Source of the DNA: Companilactobacillus huachuanensis
GTDB lineage: Bacteria; Bacillota; Bacilli; Lactobacillales; Lactobacillaceae
NCBI RefSeq assembly: GCF_005404815.1
Contig: NZ_BJDF01000001.1
Location: forward strand, 112,528 to 176,527
Reading direction: 5' to 3'
Length of the DNA: 64,000 nucleotides
Made by a program: the position numbers and the translations under genes. The notes below the pieces were generated by a model that saw only the letters and a list, made by a program, of their open reading frames with translations, did not search any database and was not told the DNA's origin. Within the stretch, counting starts at the first letter, position 1; every line of letters begins with the position of its first letter. Positions 46,786-55,663 of this stretch are shown one piece after another.

Positions 46786-47445
46786 TTATTCGAATAGTTT
46801 TATGGATTCTTTCAAATTAGGTAGAACGGCTACCGCTTGTTTTGCTAATTCTGGTTTTGGCTGAACTAGATCCGGTACGATTATCACATCAATTTTGGCT
46901 GATAATCCGGATTCTATACCGCTGTTGGAGTCCTCAAAGACTACAGCCTCTTCGGTTTTGGCGTGAGTAACATCTAATGCATGTAAATAAATATCAGGTG
47001 CTGGTTTGTTATTTTTCACATCATCACCACTGATTAGATTAGTAAAATAGTCTGTTATACCAGCGTTTTTAGCATTGAGTGTTAGGATTTCTTTGGTTGC
47101 AGATGAAGTGATGTAGCGAGCTATATTATGATTTTGTAAATATGTTAGTAATTCGATTACACCAGATTTGAGGGTCACTTCACCCGCTAAAACCTTTTCG
47201 TGGTAGCGTTCCATTGATTCTTCGAAGATTTTTGACCCTAGTTTTGGATCTCCGGTTAATTCTTGTAGACGGCGTTTAGTATCAGGAAACCCTTTGGCAA
47301 TGTAGTGTTGATTGTCTTCTTTGGAGAAGGGAAAGCCATACTTTGCAAGAATTTCTTTGCGGGCTGAATAGTATAAGCCTTCAGTGTCAATTAGTATTCC
47401 GTCCATATCGAAGAAGACAAATTTTTTATCGTGTAGATTAATCAT
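46786..47445 (-). CDS. HAD-superfamily hydrolase, beta-phosphoglucomutase-like
   Basis: 219 residues. HAD motif I FFDMDGILIDTEG (two Asp), motif II TSSAT, motif III/IV around KNNKPAPDIYLHAL and VVFEDSNSGIESG, with a helical cap. These features fit beta-phosphoglucomutase or a related sugar-phosphate phosphatase. Glycogen operons in lactobacilli often end with a phosphoglucomutase gene, but this one faces the other way and is only near. ATG at 47445 has AGAAAGGA upstream; an upstream extension to 47508 lacks a site. Confidence 0.8.
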   Translation of the reverse strand: MINLHDKKFVFFDMDGILIDTEGLYYSARKEILAKYGFPFSKEDNQHYIAKGFPDTKRRLQELTGDPKLGSKIFEESMERYHEKVLAGEVTLKSGVIELLTYLQNHNIARYITSSATKEILTLNAKNAGITDYFTNLISGDDVKNNKPAPDIYLHALDVTHAKTEEAVVFEDSNSGIESGLSAKIDVIIVPDLVQPKPELAKQAVAVLPNLKESIKLFE

Positions 47446-47600
47446 AAGATTCCTTTCTTCATACAATGTGTTGGTGGATAATTCATTATGATTTGATTGT
47501 ACACCCAAATTTTTTTGAATTATTTTGAAATTAGCCTTTGAAATTTTCTGTAAATATGTGGTAAGCTAAACTCAACAATAAATTAAAAGTGCGTATAATT

Positions 47601-47645
47601 GATCAGCACATCTGTGGACTTTCTGCAGGTGTGCTGATCTTTTTG
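47601..47645 (+). terminator. strong hairpin plus T-run in the leader of the DUF2798 gene
   Basis: GATCAGCACA pairs perfectly with TGTGCTGATC, with CTG/CAG inside and TTTTT after. It sits 20 nt upstream of the gene start, and TATAAT (47594-47599) directly precedes it. It may stop readthrough or act as an attenuator for the gene. Confidence 0.7.
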
Positions 47646-47664
47646 CGTTCAAAGGAGAATATAT

Positions 47665-48150
47665 TTGGAATTTCAACAACGTTTACCACAGAATTTGAAA
47701 CAAACTATCTTATTTATGGCGGTTATTTCTATCATCTCAGTTAATCTGATTGCGCCAATTATTACAGGATTGGAGATTGGATTTTCTGTAAATAACTACT
47801 TAGCAATTTTGCCACGGTTACCATTTATTTGGTTGGTCGTGATTGCTTTAGTAGTGTTGACACAGAAACCAGCCGAAGCACTTGCTAGCCATTTTCTTGG
47901 GGATCAACCTAACTTTCGCGGTGCTATGTTGATTACAGCAATGTGTAACGTCTTTTTGATGTCATTGATTCTCACAATTGTGGGAGCATGGATTGGTACC
48001 GGACATGTTTCAATGGATGTAATTATGAACTTCCCACGTGCTTGGCCTAGAAATTATACGATTGCCTTGATTGTGGAAGCTTTCATTGCCCAACCGATTG
48101 CACGGTCTGTTATGTCTGCTGTTCATGGTAGTGTGGCAGTTCAGGATTAG
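47665..48150 (+). CDS. DUF2798 membrane protein
   Basis: 161 residues with four hydrophobic segments (about 15-35, 50-68, 90-112 and 130-150). The tract MNFPRAWPRNYTIAL near residue 120 is the hallmark of DUF2798 proteins, whose function is unknown. TTG start with AAAGGAG at optimal spacing. Followed by a strong terminator; a hairpin with T-run lies just upstream. Confidence 0.8.
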   Translation: MEFQQRLPQNLKQTILFMAVISIISVNLIAPIITGLEIGFSVNNYLAILPRLPFIWLVVIALVVLTQKPAEALASHFLGDQPNFRGAMLITAMCNVFLMSLILTIVGAWIGTGHVSMDVIMNFPRAWPRNYTIALIVEAFIAQPIARSVMSAVHGSVAVQD

Positions 48151-48166
48151 AAAAAAGTTTTTAAAA

Positions 48167-48203
48167 TAAAGCCCTGACCATTAAATTTGGTCAGGGCTTT
48201 TTA
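48167..48203 (+). terminator. DUF2798 gene terminator
   Basis: AAAGCCCTGACCA pairs with TGGTCAGGGCTTT around TTAAATT, followed by a T-run. Confidence 0.9.
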
Positions 48204-48221
48204 TGTACGATGAATTTTTAT

Positions 48222-48653
48222 CTGAAGGTTGAAAAGTGAAAAAGAGCTATAAATATTGCTGTGACAGTCCTAAATTCAATTTATTTACCAATTTAGTTAA
48301 ATAGTAAAAGATCACAATTGGACATTCTTATTATTAAAAAACTAGTTGGAAGAGCTGAGAGTATTAACCAGCTGTGGGTGTGGCGTTACGGCTTTAGCCG
48401 TTACACCACCGGGCGAGTTTTGAGATTCGCGTACTTTGCGGAGCTCAAAAATCGAGGGCCGAGACCACATTGTGGCTCGGACCGGTCCGCATAGCAGGTT
48501 AATACTCTCAGCTCTGGAGACGGCAAAGCATATGAATACTTTCAGCTCTGGAGACGGCAAAGCATATGAATACTTTCAGCTCTGGAGACGGCAAAGCATA
48601 TGAATACTTTCAGCTCTGGAAACGGAATAATGCATCAAACTTTCAACCTTTAA
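48222..48653 (-). repeat. family R element R6 (variant subfamily, with internal tandem array)
   Basis: Complete element on the minus strand, flanked by the exact 7-bp duplication TTTTTAT (48215-48221 and 48654-48660). Same subfamily as R3 by its AT-rich tail. Diagnostic hairpin ACGGCT (48388-48393)/AGCCGT (48396-48401); the neighbouring stem is TTTTGAG/CTCAAAA instead of GTTGAAG/CTTCAAC. The end nearest the XRE gene is expanded by 34-bp tandem repeats. The right duplication contains the stop codon of that gene. Confidence 0.92.
48509..48624 (+). repeat. 34-bp tandem repeat made of element R6 ends
   Basis: CAGCTCTGG recurs at 48509, 48543, 48577 and 48611, exactly 34 bp apart; each unit reads CAGCTCTGGAGACGGCAAAG then CATATGAATACTTT. 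A unit corresponds to the outer stem arm plus the terminal box of the element without the core. Confidence 0.9.
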
Positions 48654-48656
48654 TTT

Positions 48657-49001
48657 TTATTTATTAGTTTTTTGACTCAATTTAATAACTTCCAACAATC
48701 GTTTGCTAAGTTGCTCTCCTTGTTCCGGTTCTAGGTCGTTCAGAAACCTAGTTAGTTGTCTAAGGTTTGGTCCAAACTTTTCAGAAGATTTAATATCTTC
48801 ACCGTCCATTAATGAATCCATGGTCACACCTAATGCTTTGGAAATCTTACTAAGTGTATTGGCACTAATTTTTTTAGTGAAACTACGTTCAATTTTAGAT
48901 AAATAATTGATGGTCAGATCACTAAGTTCTGCAAGTTGCTCTTGCGTCATATTTTGATTATGACGCTCTCTGGCGATGTTGCCACCCACATTATTCTTCA
49001 T
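48657..49001 (-). CDS. XRE-family (Cro/CI-type) transcriptional regulator
   Basis: 114 residues. N-terminal helix-turn-helix of the XRE family (about residues 8-62: NIARERHNQNMTQEQLAELS, TINYLSKIER, ISKALGVTMDSLM); the remainder is a short helical tail (GEQLSKRLLEVIKLS). AAAGAGG lies upstream of the ATG. Divergent from the zinc-ribbon/PrsW operon across 240 bp, so it is a candidate regulator of it. Its stop codon lies within the target duplication of R6. Confidence 0.85.
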   Translation of the reverse strand: MKNNVGGNIARERHNQNMTQEQLAELSDLTINYLSKIERSFTKKISANTLSKISKALGVTMDSLMDGEDIKSSEKFGPNLRQLTRFLNDLEPEQGEQLSKRLLEVIKLSQKTNK

Positions 49002-49244
49002 TTTGTGACCTCTTTACTTTTAGTCTTAGTTTAAAGAGTAATGAAGAAAAGATGACGTTATAAGTTCCTACAAGGAATTGTATGTAAAGTTACTACAAGA
49101 ACATAATTCTATTGTATATATAATTTTATGGTTCTAAAGGATTGCAAAAAGTTGTATAATCAAACTGATATTTAATTTAGAGGAAAAATTATTGTTTAGA
49201 GGATTAAGTAAACTAATATAATTCAACAAACGTAGGGGAATGTT

Positions 49245-50276
49245 ATGAATAAAAAAAGTATTACTGCGCTGGCAGTTTTATTAATTAGTGGTGGAGTTTT
49301 CATGATGGGGTGTTCAGTTGGAAATGTCACAGTTAACGACAATTCACGTAAAGCTGAGACTCCAAAGGAAAAGAAAGCTGATAAGGCACAAGCGCAGAAA
49401 GATACTGCAAAGAAAAAGGTCGAGGAAGCAAAACAAAAGCAAAAGGAACGTGGTAAAGAGTATAAATATGGATTACCAAAAGGCCCTTCATGGATGTATA
49501 TCTACGATAATGGCGAGAAGACTTCTGTCAATATTGATCCAAATGAAATTCGTGTAGCTAAGCTGCATGAATTTGACAAGGTTAAATTTGGCGGTTCATT
49601 ACCAGTAGTTGGAGAATTGATGACTAAAGAATATTCAGTAGGAACATCTTCAGGCCAATCAACTATGGATGAATCTGATAGTTACGACAAAAAATTGGGC
49701 TTCAGTAAAACCAATACTAATAATGAAATGGATATGTCGTTCTACAACTTAAAGAATGCTAATGACAAAGAAATTAGTCAAATGGCATTCAATGATTTGC
49801 CAAAATACTTGGATGCAGCAAGTACTAATGATTCATCCAAATTACCTAATCAATCAAAATTATTAGTTAGTTCATTGGATGGAACTAATTATCGTGGTGA
49901 TTCAGCAGCTAGTTTTCAAGTAATGGGTCAATACTATGATAAAAATTCATCAAAACACGCAAGTGGTGGGTTCTTTGATGGCGACCATGCAACTTACGTT
50001 CAGGTGGGTACTCGACCAACTTTGGAGTTAAAGAATGCCACGATATTGTTTGTACAAACATATGCCAAAGTCAAAAAGACAGATACTAATCAACATGCTT
50101 TTAGAACAGATGATGATGCGGATTATGGTAGTTCCAGTACACAGATGGAAGAATATCAAATGGGTTATCAACTGACTGATGATAATAAATGGCAATTGAT
50201 TTCAGTTGTTAGTGAAGGTGAATCACCATATTCCATGGATACTTCAAAATCTAACTGGATTGTGCAAAAGAATTAG
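49245..50276 (+). CDS. lipoprotein of the zinc-ribbon/PrsW operon
   Basis: 343 residues. Lipoprotein signal with lipobox MMGC (Cys about residue 23), then a Lys/Glu/Ala-rich charged linker (about 30-75, coiled-coil-like) and a ~270-residue extracellular domain I do not recognise (beta-rich, with SGQSTMDESDSYD, HAFRTDDDADYG). GGGG-type ribosome site. First gene of a five-gene operon with 12 to 22 nt gaps. No enzymatic motif seen; a surface sensor or cell-envelope role is inference. Confidence 0.75.
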   Translation: MNKKSITALAVLLISGGVFMMGCSVGNVTVNDNSRKAETPKEKKADKAQAQKDTAKKKVEEAKQKQKERGKEYKYGLPKGPSWMYIYDNGEKTSVNIDPNEIRVAKLHEFDKVKFGGSLPVVGELMTKEYSVGTSSGQSTMDESDSYDKKLGFSKTNTNNEMDMSFYNLKNANDKEISQMAFNDLPKYLDAASTNDSSKLPNQSKLLVSSLDGTNYRGDSAASFQVMGQYYDKNSSKHASGGFFDGDHATYVQVGTRPTLELKNATILFVQTYAKVKKTDTNQHAFRTDDDADYGSSSTQMEEYQMGYQLTDDNKWQLISVVSEGESPYSMDTSKSNWIVQKN

Positions 50277-50288
50277 GGGGCAAACAAA

Positions 50289-50963
50289 ATGCATTGTAGT
50301 AATTGTGGAGCTGAGATACCGGAAGGTGCAGAATTTTGTCCGGAGTGTGGTCACAAGGTTGGAGAAATTGTTGGTCATGCAAAATCAAAGCCAGAAATGA
50401 ATTTAACTCCAGAAATGAAAGAGTCAATTAAGTCGCTTGTTAATAAAAAAAATATTTTTAGACTAATTCTTGTATTAGCAGTGTTAATTATAGGATTTGT
50501 AGGGTACCGATTACTATATTTACCTGGTGTTGTTAAAAGCGAAGTAGCGAAAACTGAATTTGCAACTGCTAATTATTCAGTTAAGGCAAATGTTTTAACT
50601 AAAAAAATCGTGATAACGACTGAAAATGGGGAAATCTATAATTTAGTGGCAGCTTCAACTGAGAATGGATTCTTAACTAATCCGATTGGTGCCGAAGAAC
50701 AAATGATGAAAATGGGTAAGGATTTGCCCGGTAATTGGACGATTCAAATTATTCAGACATCTCGTTCGGATGCCCCAAGAGTTATGTGGCAGTATTCAGA
50801 TGGACACGAGAGTATTCGTTATCAAAATTCAAATGAATATCGACGTGCTAAACAAGCATACGTAGAAGCTTCTGAAAGAAAAGATGCAAAAGATAGTGAA
50901 ATCAATTCAGCTGTATCTGGAGCAGTAGTTGGCGGATTGATTGGTGCCGCGTTAGGTAGATAA
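50289..50963 (+). CDS. zinc-ribbon single-pass membrane protein, paralog 1
   Basis: 224 residues. N-terminal zinc ribbon with Cys3, Cys6, Cys17 and Cys20 (CSNC ... CPEC), a linker, one membrane helix (about 57-78, FRLILVLAVLIIGFVGYRLL), an outside domain containing VMWQYSDGHESIRYQNSNEY, and a C-terminal glycine-zipper-like hydrophobic tail (SGAVVGGLIGAALGR). The same order of parts recurs in the next gene, so they arose by duplication. The cytoplasmic zinc ribbon plus outside domain suggests transmembrane signalling; function unknown. Confidence 0.75.
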   Translation: MHCSNCGAEIPEGAEFCPECGHKVGEIVGHAKSKPEMNLTPEMKESIKSLVNKKNIFRLILVLAVLIIGFVGYRLLYLPGVVKSEVAKTEFATANYSVKANVLTKKIVITTENGEIYNLVAASTENGFLTNPIGAEEQMMKMGKDLPGNWTIQIIQTSRSDAPRVMWQYSDGHESIRYQNSNEYRRAKQAYVEASERKDAKDSEINSAVSGAVVGGLIGAALGR

Positions 50964-50982
50964 AAATAGGGGGATTTTTAAA

Positions 50983-51663
50983 ATGTTTTGTCCAAAATGC
51001 GGTTATAAAGTCGAAAAAGGTGTGAAGTTTTGTCCGAAGTGTGGTCAAAATTTAATGGTTAAAAAATCAAGCAGTGAAAGTAAATTTATTGAAGATAAAT
51101 CTACTGAAAGTACATCACTGATTAAAAAGTATCGTCACAATAAAAAAGTTCTAGCTACTTTGGCAGCTATTGTCGTCGTTTTTTTCGGTTATATGGCAAT
51201 TTATGCTCCAATGACTGTTAAATCGGTTCTCCAAAGAGAAGAATTCACTGCTAAAAATGGTTATAAAGTTTCAGTCAATCCACTAACTAAGACGATTCGA
51301 ATTAATGCCGGTGAAGCTGGCATGTACAACATCGAAAGGGGGTTAAATAGTACCCATTTTGATACGAGTGCAATAGCTCTTGAATATCATATGGCCAGTG
51401 CTGCTAAATCAATTTCTAAAAAGACGATTGGTTCTTGGAAAATTAATTTAACGCAGACTGAATATAAAGATACTGATACGTTAATGTGGCAATTCACAGG
51501 TAATAATGAAACACATCGTTACCAAAATACGGCCGCTTGTCGTAAGAATCACCAAGATTATCTACAAGCTGAATCCGATAGCGCAGATCAGGATGAAAAA
51601 AATAGTGATGCAGCAGGTGTTGCTGGTGAACTACTCGGTGGGGCATTAGGCTATATGTTCTAG
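50983..51663 (+). CDS. zinc-ribbon single-pass membrane protein, paralog 2
   Basis: 226 residues, same architecture as its upstream neighbour: zinc ribbon (CPKC ... CPKC), basic linker (KKYRHNKK), membrane helix (about 56-76, VLATLAAIVVVFFGYMAIYA), outside domain with LMWQFTGNNETHRYQNT aligned to LMWQ/VMWQ...RYQN of paralog 1, and a glycine-rich hydrophobic C-terminus (GVAGELLGGALGYMF). GGGGGA ribosome site 19 nt after paralog 1. The paralogs are clearly divergent, so the duplication is old. Confidence 0.75.
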   Translation: MFCPKCGYKVEKGVKFCPKCGQNLMVKKSSSESKFIEDKSTESTSLIKKYRHNKKVLATLAAIVVVFFGYMAIYAPMTVKSVLQREEFTAKNGYKVSVNPLTKTIRINAGEAGMYNIERGLNSTHFDTSAIALEYHMASAAKSISKKTIGSWKINLTQTEYKDTDTLMWQFTGNNETHRYQNTAACRKNHQDYLQAESDSADQDEKNSDAAGVAGELLGGALGYMF

Positions 51664-51685
51664 TAAATATTAGGGGGATTTTATT

Positions 51686-52846
51686 TTGACCGATGAAAAG
51701 GAGACAGTATTTTGTACTAATTGTGGTACTGAAAATATTGCCAAGTCAAAGTTTTGTATTAAGTGTGGAAAACCACTTGAAGCTATAAGTGATGATGGTA
51801 TTGAAGAAGAGGCGGAGCAGCCAAAACCAAAAAGTTCGATTATTGATTCGGCAACATCGCATTTGAATAGCTGGACTGGTGGAGAAGGAGCTATCAAAGT
51901 TAGCTGGAAGGAATTCTTTAGCGAAGTTTTTAAATCTCATACCGAAGATGAAGCAGAGGATATTTTTATTGCTGGTACTAAGAAAACTACGCCGTCGTTA
52001 TCTGAAATATCAAATGAGAAGGTTCAACCTTGGTTATTTTCAAGGATATTAATATTTATTATAGCGGCTGGAGTTTTGCTCTCGGTACTCGCCAACTTGA
52101 ATCCGAATGCAATTGGTAATCGTGTTGCTGTTGATGTAATGACGTGTGTCGCCGTTCCAATGGCAGCGCTAGTATTATTCTTTGAAATTAATGTTTATAA
52201 AAATATTAGTTTTTACAAAGTTGGAAAAATAATGTTACTCGGTGGCATTTTAGCCATCATTTTGACTCTTTTGATGGATACCTTTCTTGGGGATAGCGGA
52301 GAGTTAAACTTCTCAGGTTCTTTATTGACAGGAGTAGTTGAGGAATCATCTAAGTTATTAATCGCTGCTTACTTTGTACAAAGGTTGAAAATCAAAAGAA
52401 TTTTTAATGGACTTTTAATTGGTGCAGAAGTAGGAACTGGTTTTGCAGCTTTCGAGAATATTCAATATATGTTTATGGGTGGTCAGTTAGCCTCAATGAG
52501 TGATGCGTTAATTAGAACATTTTATTCCATTGCTACGCATACAGAGTGGTGTGCAATTTCTACCGCTGCACTAGTTATTGTGAAGGGTTCCCAAAAATTA
52601 TCTACAAGTACCTTTATCAATGCAAAATTTCTCAGATTCTTTGCTTTAGTTATTCTTATCCATATGCTCTGGGATTGGAATCAGCTTTATAACTTTAGAA
52701 AGATTTTAATTCCGGCATTAGTTTTAATAACTTGGTTGACTATTTTTGTATTAATTCATGCTGGTTTACGAGAAGTTAAAGAATTACAGTCAGCAGTTAA
52801 CAATGACTCTATATCAAATAAAGGGGGTGAGGATTATTCAAATTAG
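51686..52846 (+). CDS. zinc-ribbon protein fused to a PrsW-type intramembrane protease
   Basis: 386 residues. N-terminal zinc ribbon (CTNC ... CIKC), acidic linker, then a multipass membrane region with PrsW hallmarks: EESSK (Glu219, Glu220, Lys223), GFAAFENIQY and a later His/Trp-rich helix (ILIHMLWDW). PrsW in B. subtilis cleaves the anti-sigma factor RsiW in response to envelope stress. TTG start, with GGGGG 8 nt upstream. The fused zinc ribbon matches those of the two preceding genes, suggesting they assemble, and the membrane paralogs could be substrates (inference). Confidence 0.8.
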   Translation: MTDEKETVFCTNCGTENIAKSKFCIKCGKPLEAISDDGIEEEAEQPKPKSSIIDSATSHLNSWTGGEGAIKVSWKEFFSEVFKSHTEDEAEDIFIAGTKKTTPSLSEISNEKVQPWLFSRILIFIIAAGVLLSVLANLNPNAIGNRVAVDVMTCVAVPMAALVLFFEINVYKNISFYKVGKIMLLGGILAIILTLLMDTFLGDSGELNFSGSLLTGVVEESSKLLIAAYFVQRLKIKRIFNGLLIGAEVGTGFAAFENIQYMFMGGQLASMSDALIRTFYSIATHTEWCAISTAALVIVKGSQKLSTSTFINAKFLRFFALVILIHMLWDWNQLYNFRKILIPALVLITWLTIFVLIHAGLREVKELQSAVNNDSISNKGGEDYSN

Positions 52847-53801
52847 GAAATGGAACTTAGCTGCATTATTAACTGTGGTTACACTTATTTTAAATGGTTG
52901 CGGTAGTCAGAATCAGAGTAAAAAGGATACTGATTCACCGAAGATTAAAGTGACAACAGCTATCAAGAAGAAGCATAAATCTCAAGTGAATACAAAGAAA
53001 TCGATTGTACTTTGGGACACTACTAAAGATAATCAGCTAGAAAGTTTTATTGATCAATGGGCACCAACTATGAAGCAATCGTATGTTAAGTATGATGGGA
53101 CTAATTCTTTAAAGACATCTACTGGAACATCTTATCCAGACGATTTGTCGAAGGTAACTGTTGAGGGCACTACTACATCAATTGGTTTGAGTAAAGATGG
53201 TAGTGGTAGTAATTCATATAATGTTGTAGCCATGTATAACTACAATGGTACCGTGCCACCATTGCCAAATCATATTACATATTTCTTTGCTTTCCATAAT
53301 GGGCAACCAATTGTTTTAGTTGATCAAAGTCGTGATGGAACACCTAATTTGACAGAAACGGAAAATACCAAGGTTAAATCTGGCTTTGCAGATATTGTAG
53401 CCGGCAAGAAAGTATCCGTTGATAACGATACACAATCAGAGTCTGACAATAAGGAATCAGCACAATTGACTACTGATCCTAAGATGATTGGAATCATGGT
53501 TTATCAATTAACTGGTTCTGATATTACTAATATCACTGATTTGTTGGGGGTTTATATTTCTGGAGGAAAGTATTGGATTGGAACGGGTACCTCTGTGTCG
53601 AATATAGGTTTCACGATTGATGGACAGACAGTTACTTATTACACCAAGAAATATAATGACGAGACCGAAAAAGATGATTTGATACCAAACAATATTAGAT
53701 TGAGTGATTTGGAGAATAAATATTATTCAACTAATGATCAAAAACAGACAATTCAATCAGTAGCCGGTAAAATGCCTGCAATTCAGTCGGATCAGAATTA
53801 G
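52803..53801 (+). CDS. second lipoprotein of the zinc-ribbon/PrsW operon
   Basis: About 332 residues. Hydrophobic signal with lipobox LNGC, followed by a Lys/Ser/Asp-rich linker (TDSPKIKVTTAIKKKHKS) and an extracellular domain of ~260 residues resembling DUF4767-type lactobacillar lipoproteins (LWDTTKDNQLESFIDQWAPT, MKQSYVKYDG); that family name is tentative. The start is uncertain: ATG 52803 lies inside the PrsW gene, while GTG 52827 follows AAAGGGG too closely. Overlap with PrsW indicates coupled translation. Confidence 0.75.
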   Translation: MTLYQIKGVRIIQIRKWNLAALLTVVTLILNGCGSQNQSKKDTDSPKIKVTTAIKKKHKSQVNTKKSIVLWDTTKDNQLESFIDQWAPTMKQSYVKYDGTNSLKTSTGTSYPDDLSKVTVEGTTTSIGLSKDGSGSNSYNVVAMYNYNGTVPPLPNHITYFFAFHNGQPIVLVDQSRDGTPNLTETENTKVKSGFADIVAGKKVSVDNDTQSESDNKESAQLTTDPKMIGIMVYQLTGSDITNITDLLGVYISGGKYWIGTGTSVSNIGFTIDGQTVTYYTKKYNDETEKDDLIPNNIRLSDLENKYYSTNDQKQTIQSVAGKMPAIQSDQN

Positions 53802-53853
53802 GCTTTACAAATAAAATAATATTAAAAAATAATTTAAAAGGGGATTATTTATC

Positions 53854-54417
53854 ATGAAATTCACAAAATCAGCAGTACTAGCAGCCGCATTATTAATGGC
53901 AACAACAGGAGCAGTAACAAGTTTATCAGGCAATACTACAAAAGTTGACGCCGCCACAGTTGCAACTGTTAACTCGGGCGTTACAGCACAACTTTACAAT
54001 TCAAATGGTGCATGGGTTACTGACCGTGCTTTAGCTCAAAATACAAAATGGCGTGTTGGTACCATCAGCAAAATCGCCGGTGTCACAATGTATCAAGTTG
54101 CTACAAACGAATATTTGAGGGCTTCAGATTCAACACTTTCAGGCCAAACACAACAAGCACCTTCAACAAGTCTAGTAGCTACATTAGGTAATAATGGTGC
54201 CCCATTGTACTTCTCAGCTACAAAAGGTGACCCAGCTCACTATCAAATACTTGGAGCAAACAGTGCTTGGAGAGTTAGCCATGTTATTTCAAATGGTAAG
54301 GATACATTCTATGAAGTTGGTCTAGGAACTTATGTCAATGCTAAGGATGCTCAATTGAACATGACGCCTTCAAAGGTTGAAACAGTTGGCTTCAATCCAT
54401 ACCTAGGTTTGAGATAA
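53854..54417 (+). CDS. secreted SLAP-domain (S-layer-type) protein
   Basis: 187 residues. Signal peptide (about 1-33, cleavage near VDA/A) followed by two SLAP modules, the S-layer anchoring repeats of lactobacilli: VNSGVTAQLYNSNGAWVTDR, ALAQNTKWRVG, MYQVATNEYLRASDS and a second, more diverged copy ending YEVGLGTYVNAKDA. There is no other domain, so it is a pure cell-wall-binding protein. Good AAAGGGGA ribosome site. The following gene shares its N-terminal modules, indicating tandem duplication. Confidence 0.85.
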   Translation: MKFTKSAVLAAALLMATTGAVTSLSGNTTKVDAATVATVNSGVTAQLYNSNGAWVTDRALAQNTKWRVGTISKIAGVTMYQVATNEYLRASDSTLSGQTQQAPSTSLVATLGNNGAPLYFSATKGDPAHYQILGANSAWRVSHVISNGKDTFYEVGLGTYVNAKDAQLNMTPSKVETVGFNPYLGLR

Positions 54418-54443
54418 TTAATTAGACGAGGATAGTAATTATT

Positions 54444-55616
54444 ATGAAATTTATGACTAAATCAACAGCTTTAGTGGCTGCTTTGGCAATGGCAACAACA
54501 GGAGTACTAGTTTCTTCAACCAAAGCCGAGGCTTCAACCGTTGCGACAGTCCATTCTGGTATAGTTGCACGTTTGTATACGCCACAAGGAACTAAAATTA
54601 GTAACCGGGCTTTGGCACCAAATTCTGCATGGCAAGTTGGTAAAATTGCGACAATTAACGGTGAAAAGATGTATCAAGTTTCAACTAATGAATATCTTCG
54701 TGCCGCAGATTCTTCACTTAATGGTCAACAACAACAATCATCAACAAGATTAGCTGGTAAAGCTATGACTATGTTGGCACTTTATCGCGATGACACTAAC
54801 AGCATGGCTAATCGTTCATTGGCACCCAATTCAGAATGGGCAATTGGTAAGTACGTCGTCAATAAAAATGGTCAACAATTTGTGCAGGTTTCAACTCACG
54901 AATACGCCGATGCATCTAAATTGATGTACACACAACCTATGACTAACCCAACATATATCGCTGACTTTGGTACAAATACTAAATTCTCAGACTTTGCGGT
55001 CGTTGGTTCAGGTAATTTAGGTACTAATGGTGATAGTTCATCAACAGGTGATACAAGCACTGATAATAACCAAGGCTCAACATCAACAAGTACTTCTACG
55101 GACCCTGATATTGACCCTAGTTTAAATGCTAACGTTGCAGTTGGTACGAATGGATTAACATATGAACAAATTCATAAAAGATATCCTAAAGTAGCTGATG
55201 TCCGTTCTGCCGTCGTTGAAACAATTAATGCTGAACGTCAATCGCGTGGCTTAGCAATCTTGTCAGAAGATTCTGGCCTGGATTCGATTGCGGGTAGACG
55301 CGCAGAAGAAATTTCAACAAACTTTACACACTATGACGCTGCAGGAAATTCTATTTTTGTTAATTACCTACATAAGGAAATTCCAGGCATGTTAAGCCAA
55401 GGAGAGAATATTTTTGGATCACCTTGGAAAGATTTACGTGATCAAACGGCTAAAGGATATGCCAATCTTGTATTGGACAATTATCGTGGTGAAGGTATTT
55501 CAACAACATGGAATCACTATTCGGCCATAATTAATCCTAAGGCAACTAAGATTGGTGTTGGAATTTACGAATCATCTGACGGTAGTATCTATACAGCAGA
55601 AGATTTTGGTAAATAA
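54444..55616 (+). CDS. SLAP-domain protein with C-terminal CAP (SCP/PR-1) domain
   Basis: 390 residues. Signal peptide (cleavage near KAEA), two SLAP modules (VHSGIVARLYTPQGTKISNR and ALAPNSEWAIG), a Ser/Thr/Asp/Asn-rich linker (about 190-225) and a CAP domain (DVRSAVVETINAERQSRGL, NFTHYDAAGN, SQGENIFG, WNHYSAIINPKATKIGVGIY). CAP domains are extracellular with unknown or protease-related activity. Same N-terminal build as the preceding gene. A relic of a related CAP gene lies at 20.7 kb. Confidence 0.88.
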   Translation: MKFMTKSTALVAALAMATTGVLVSSTKAEASTVATVHSGIVARLYTPQGTKISNRALAPNSAWQVGKIATINGEKMYQVSTNEYLRAADSSLNGQQQQSSTRLAGKAMTMLALYRDDTNSMANRSLAPNSEWAIGKYVVNKNGQQFVQVSTHEYADASKLMYTQPMTNPTYIADFGTNTKFSDFAVVGSGNLGTNGDSSSTGDTSTDNNQGSTSTSTSTDPDIDPSLNANVAVGTNGLTYEQIHKRYPKVADVRSAVVETINAERQSRGLAILSEDSGLDSIAGRRAEEISTNFTHYDAAGNSIFVNYLHKEIPGMLSQGENIFGSPWKDLRDQTAKGYANLVLDNYRGEGISTTWNHYSAIINPKATKIGVGIYESSDGSIYTAEDFGK

Positions 55617-55627
55617 GTTTTAAAAAT

Positions 55628-55661
55628 AAACCCCAACCAATTTTTATGGTTGAGGTTTTTT
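55628..55661 (+). terminator. terminator after SLAP-CAP gene
   Basis: CCCCAACCA pairs with TGGTTGAGG around ATTTTTA and is followed by six T. Confidence 0.85.
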
Positions 55662-55663
55662 GA

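Noticed and set aside
48509-48624. Possible CRISPR array
   Set aside because: The 34-bp units are contiguous with no spacers and are made of the neighbouring element's arm; no cas genes are present.
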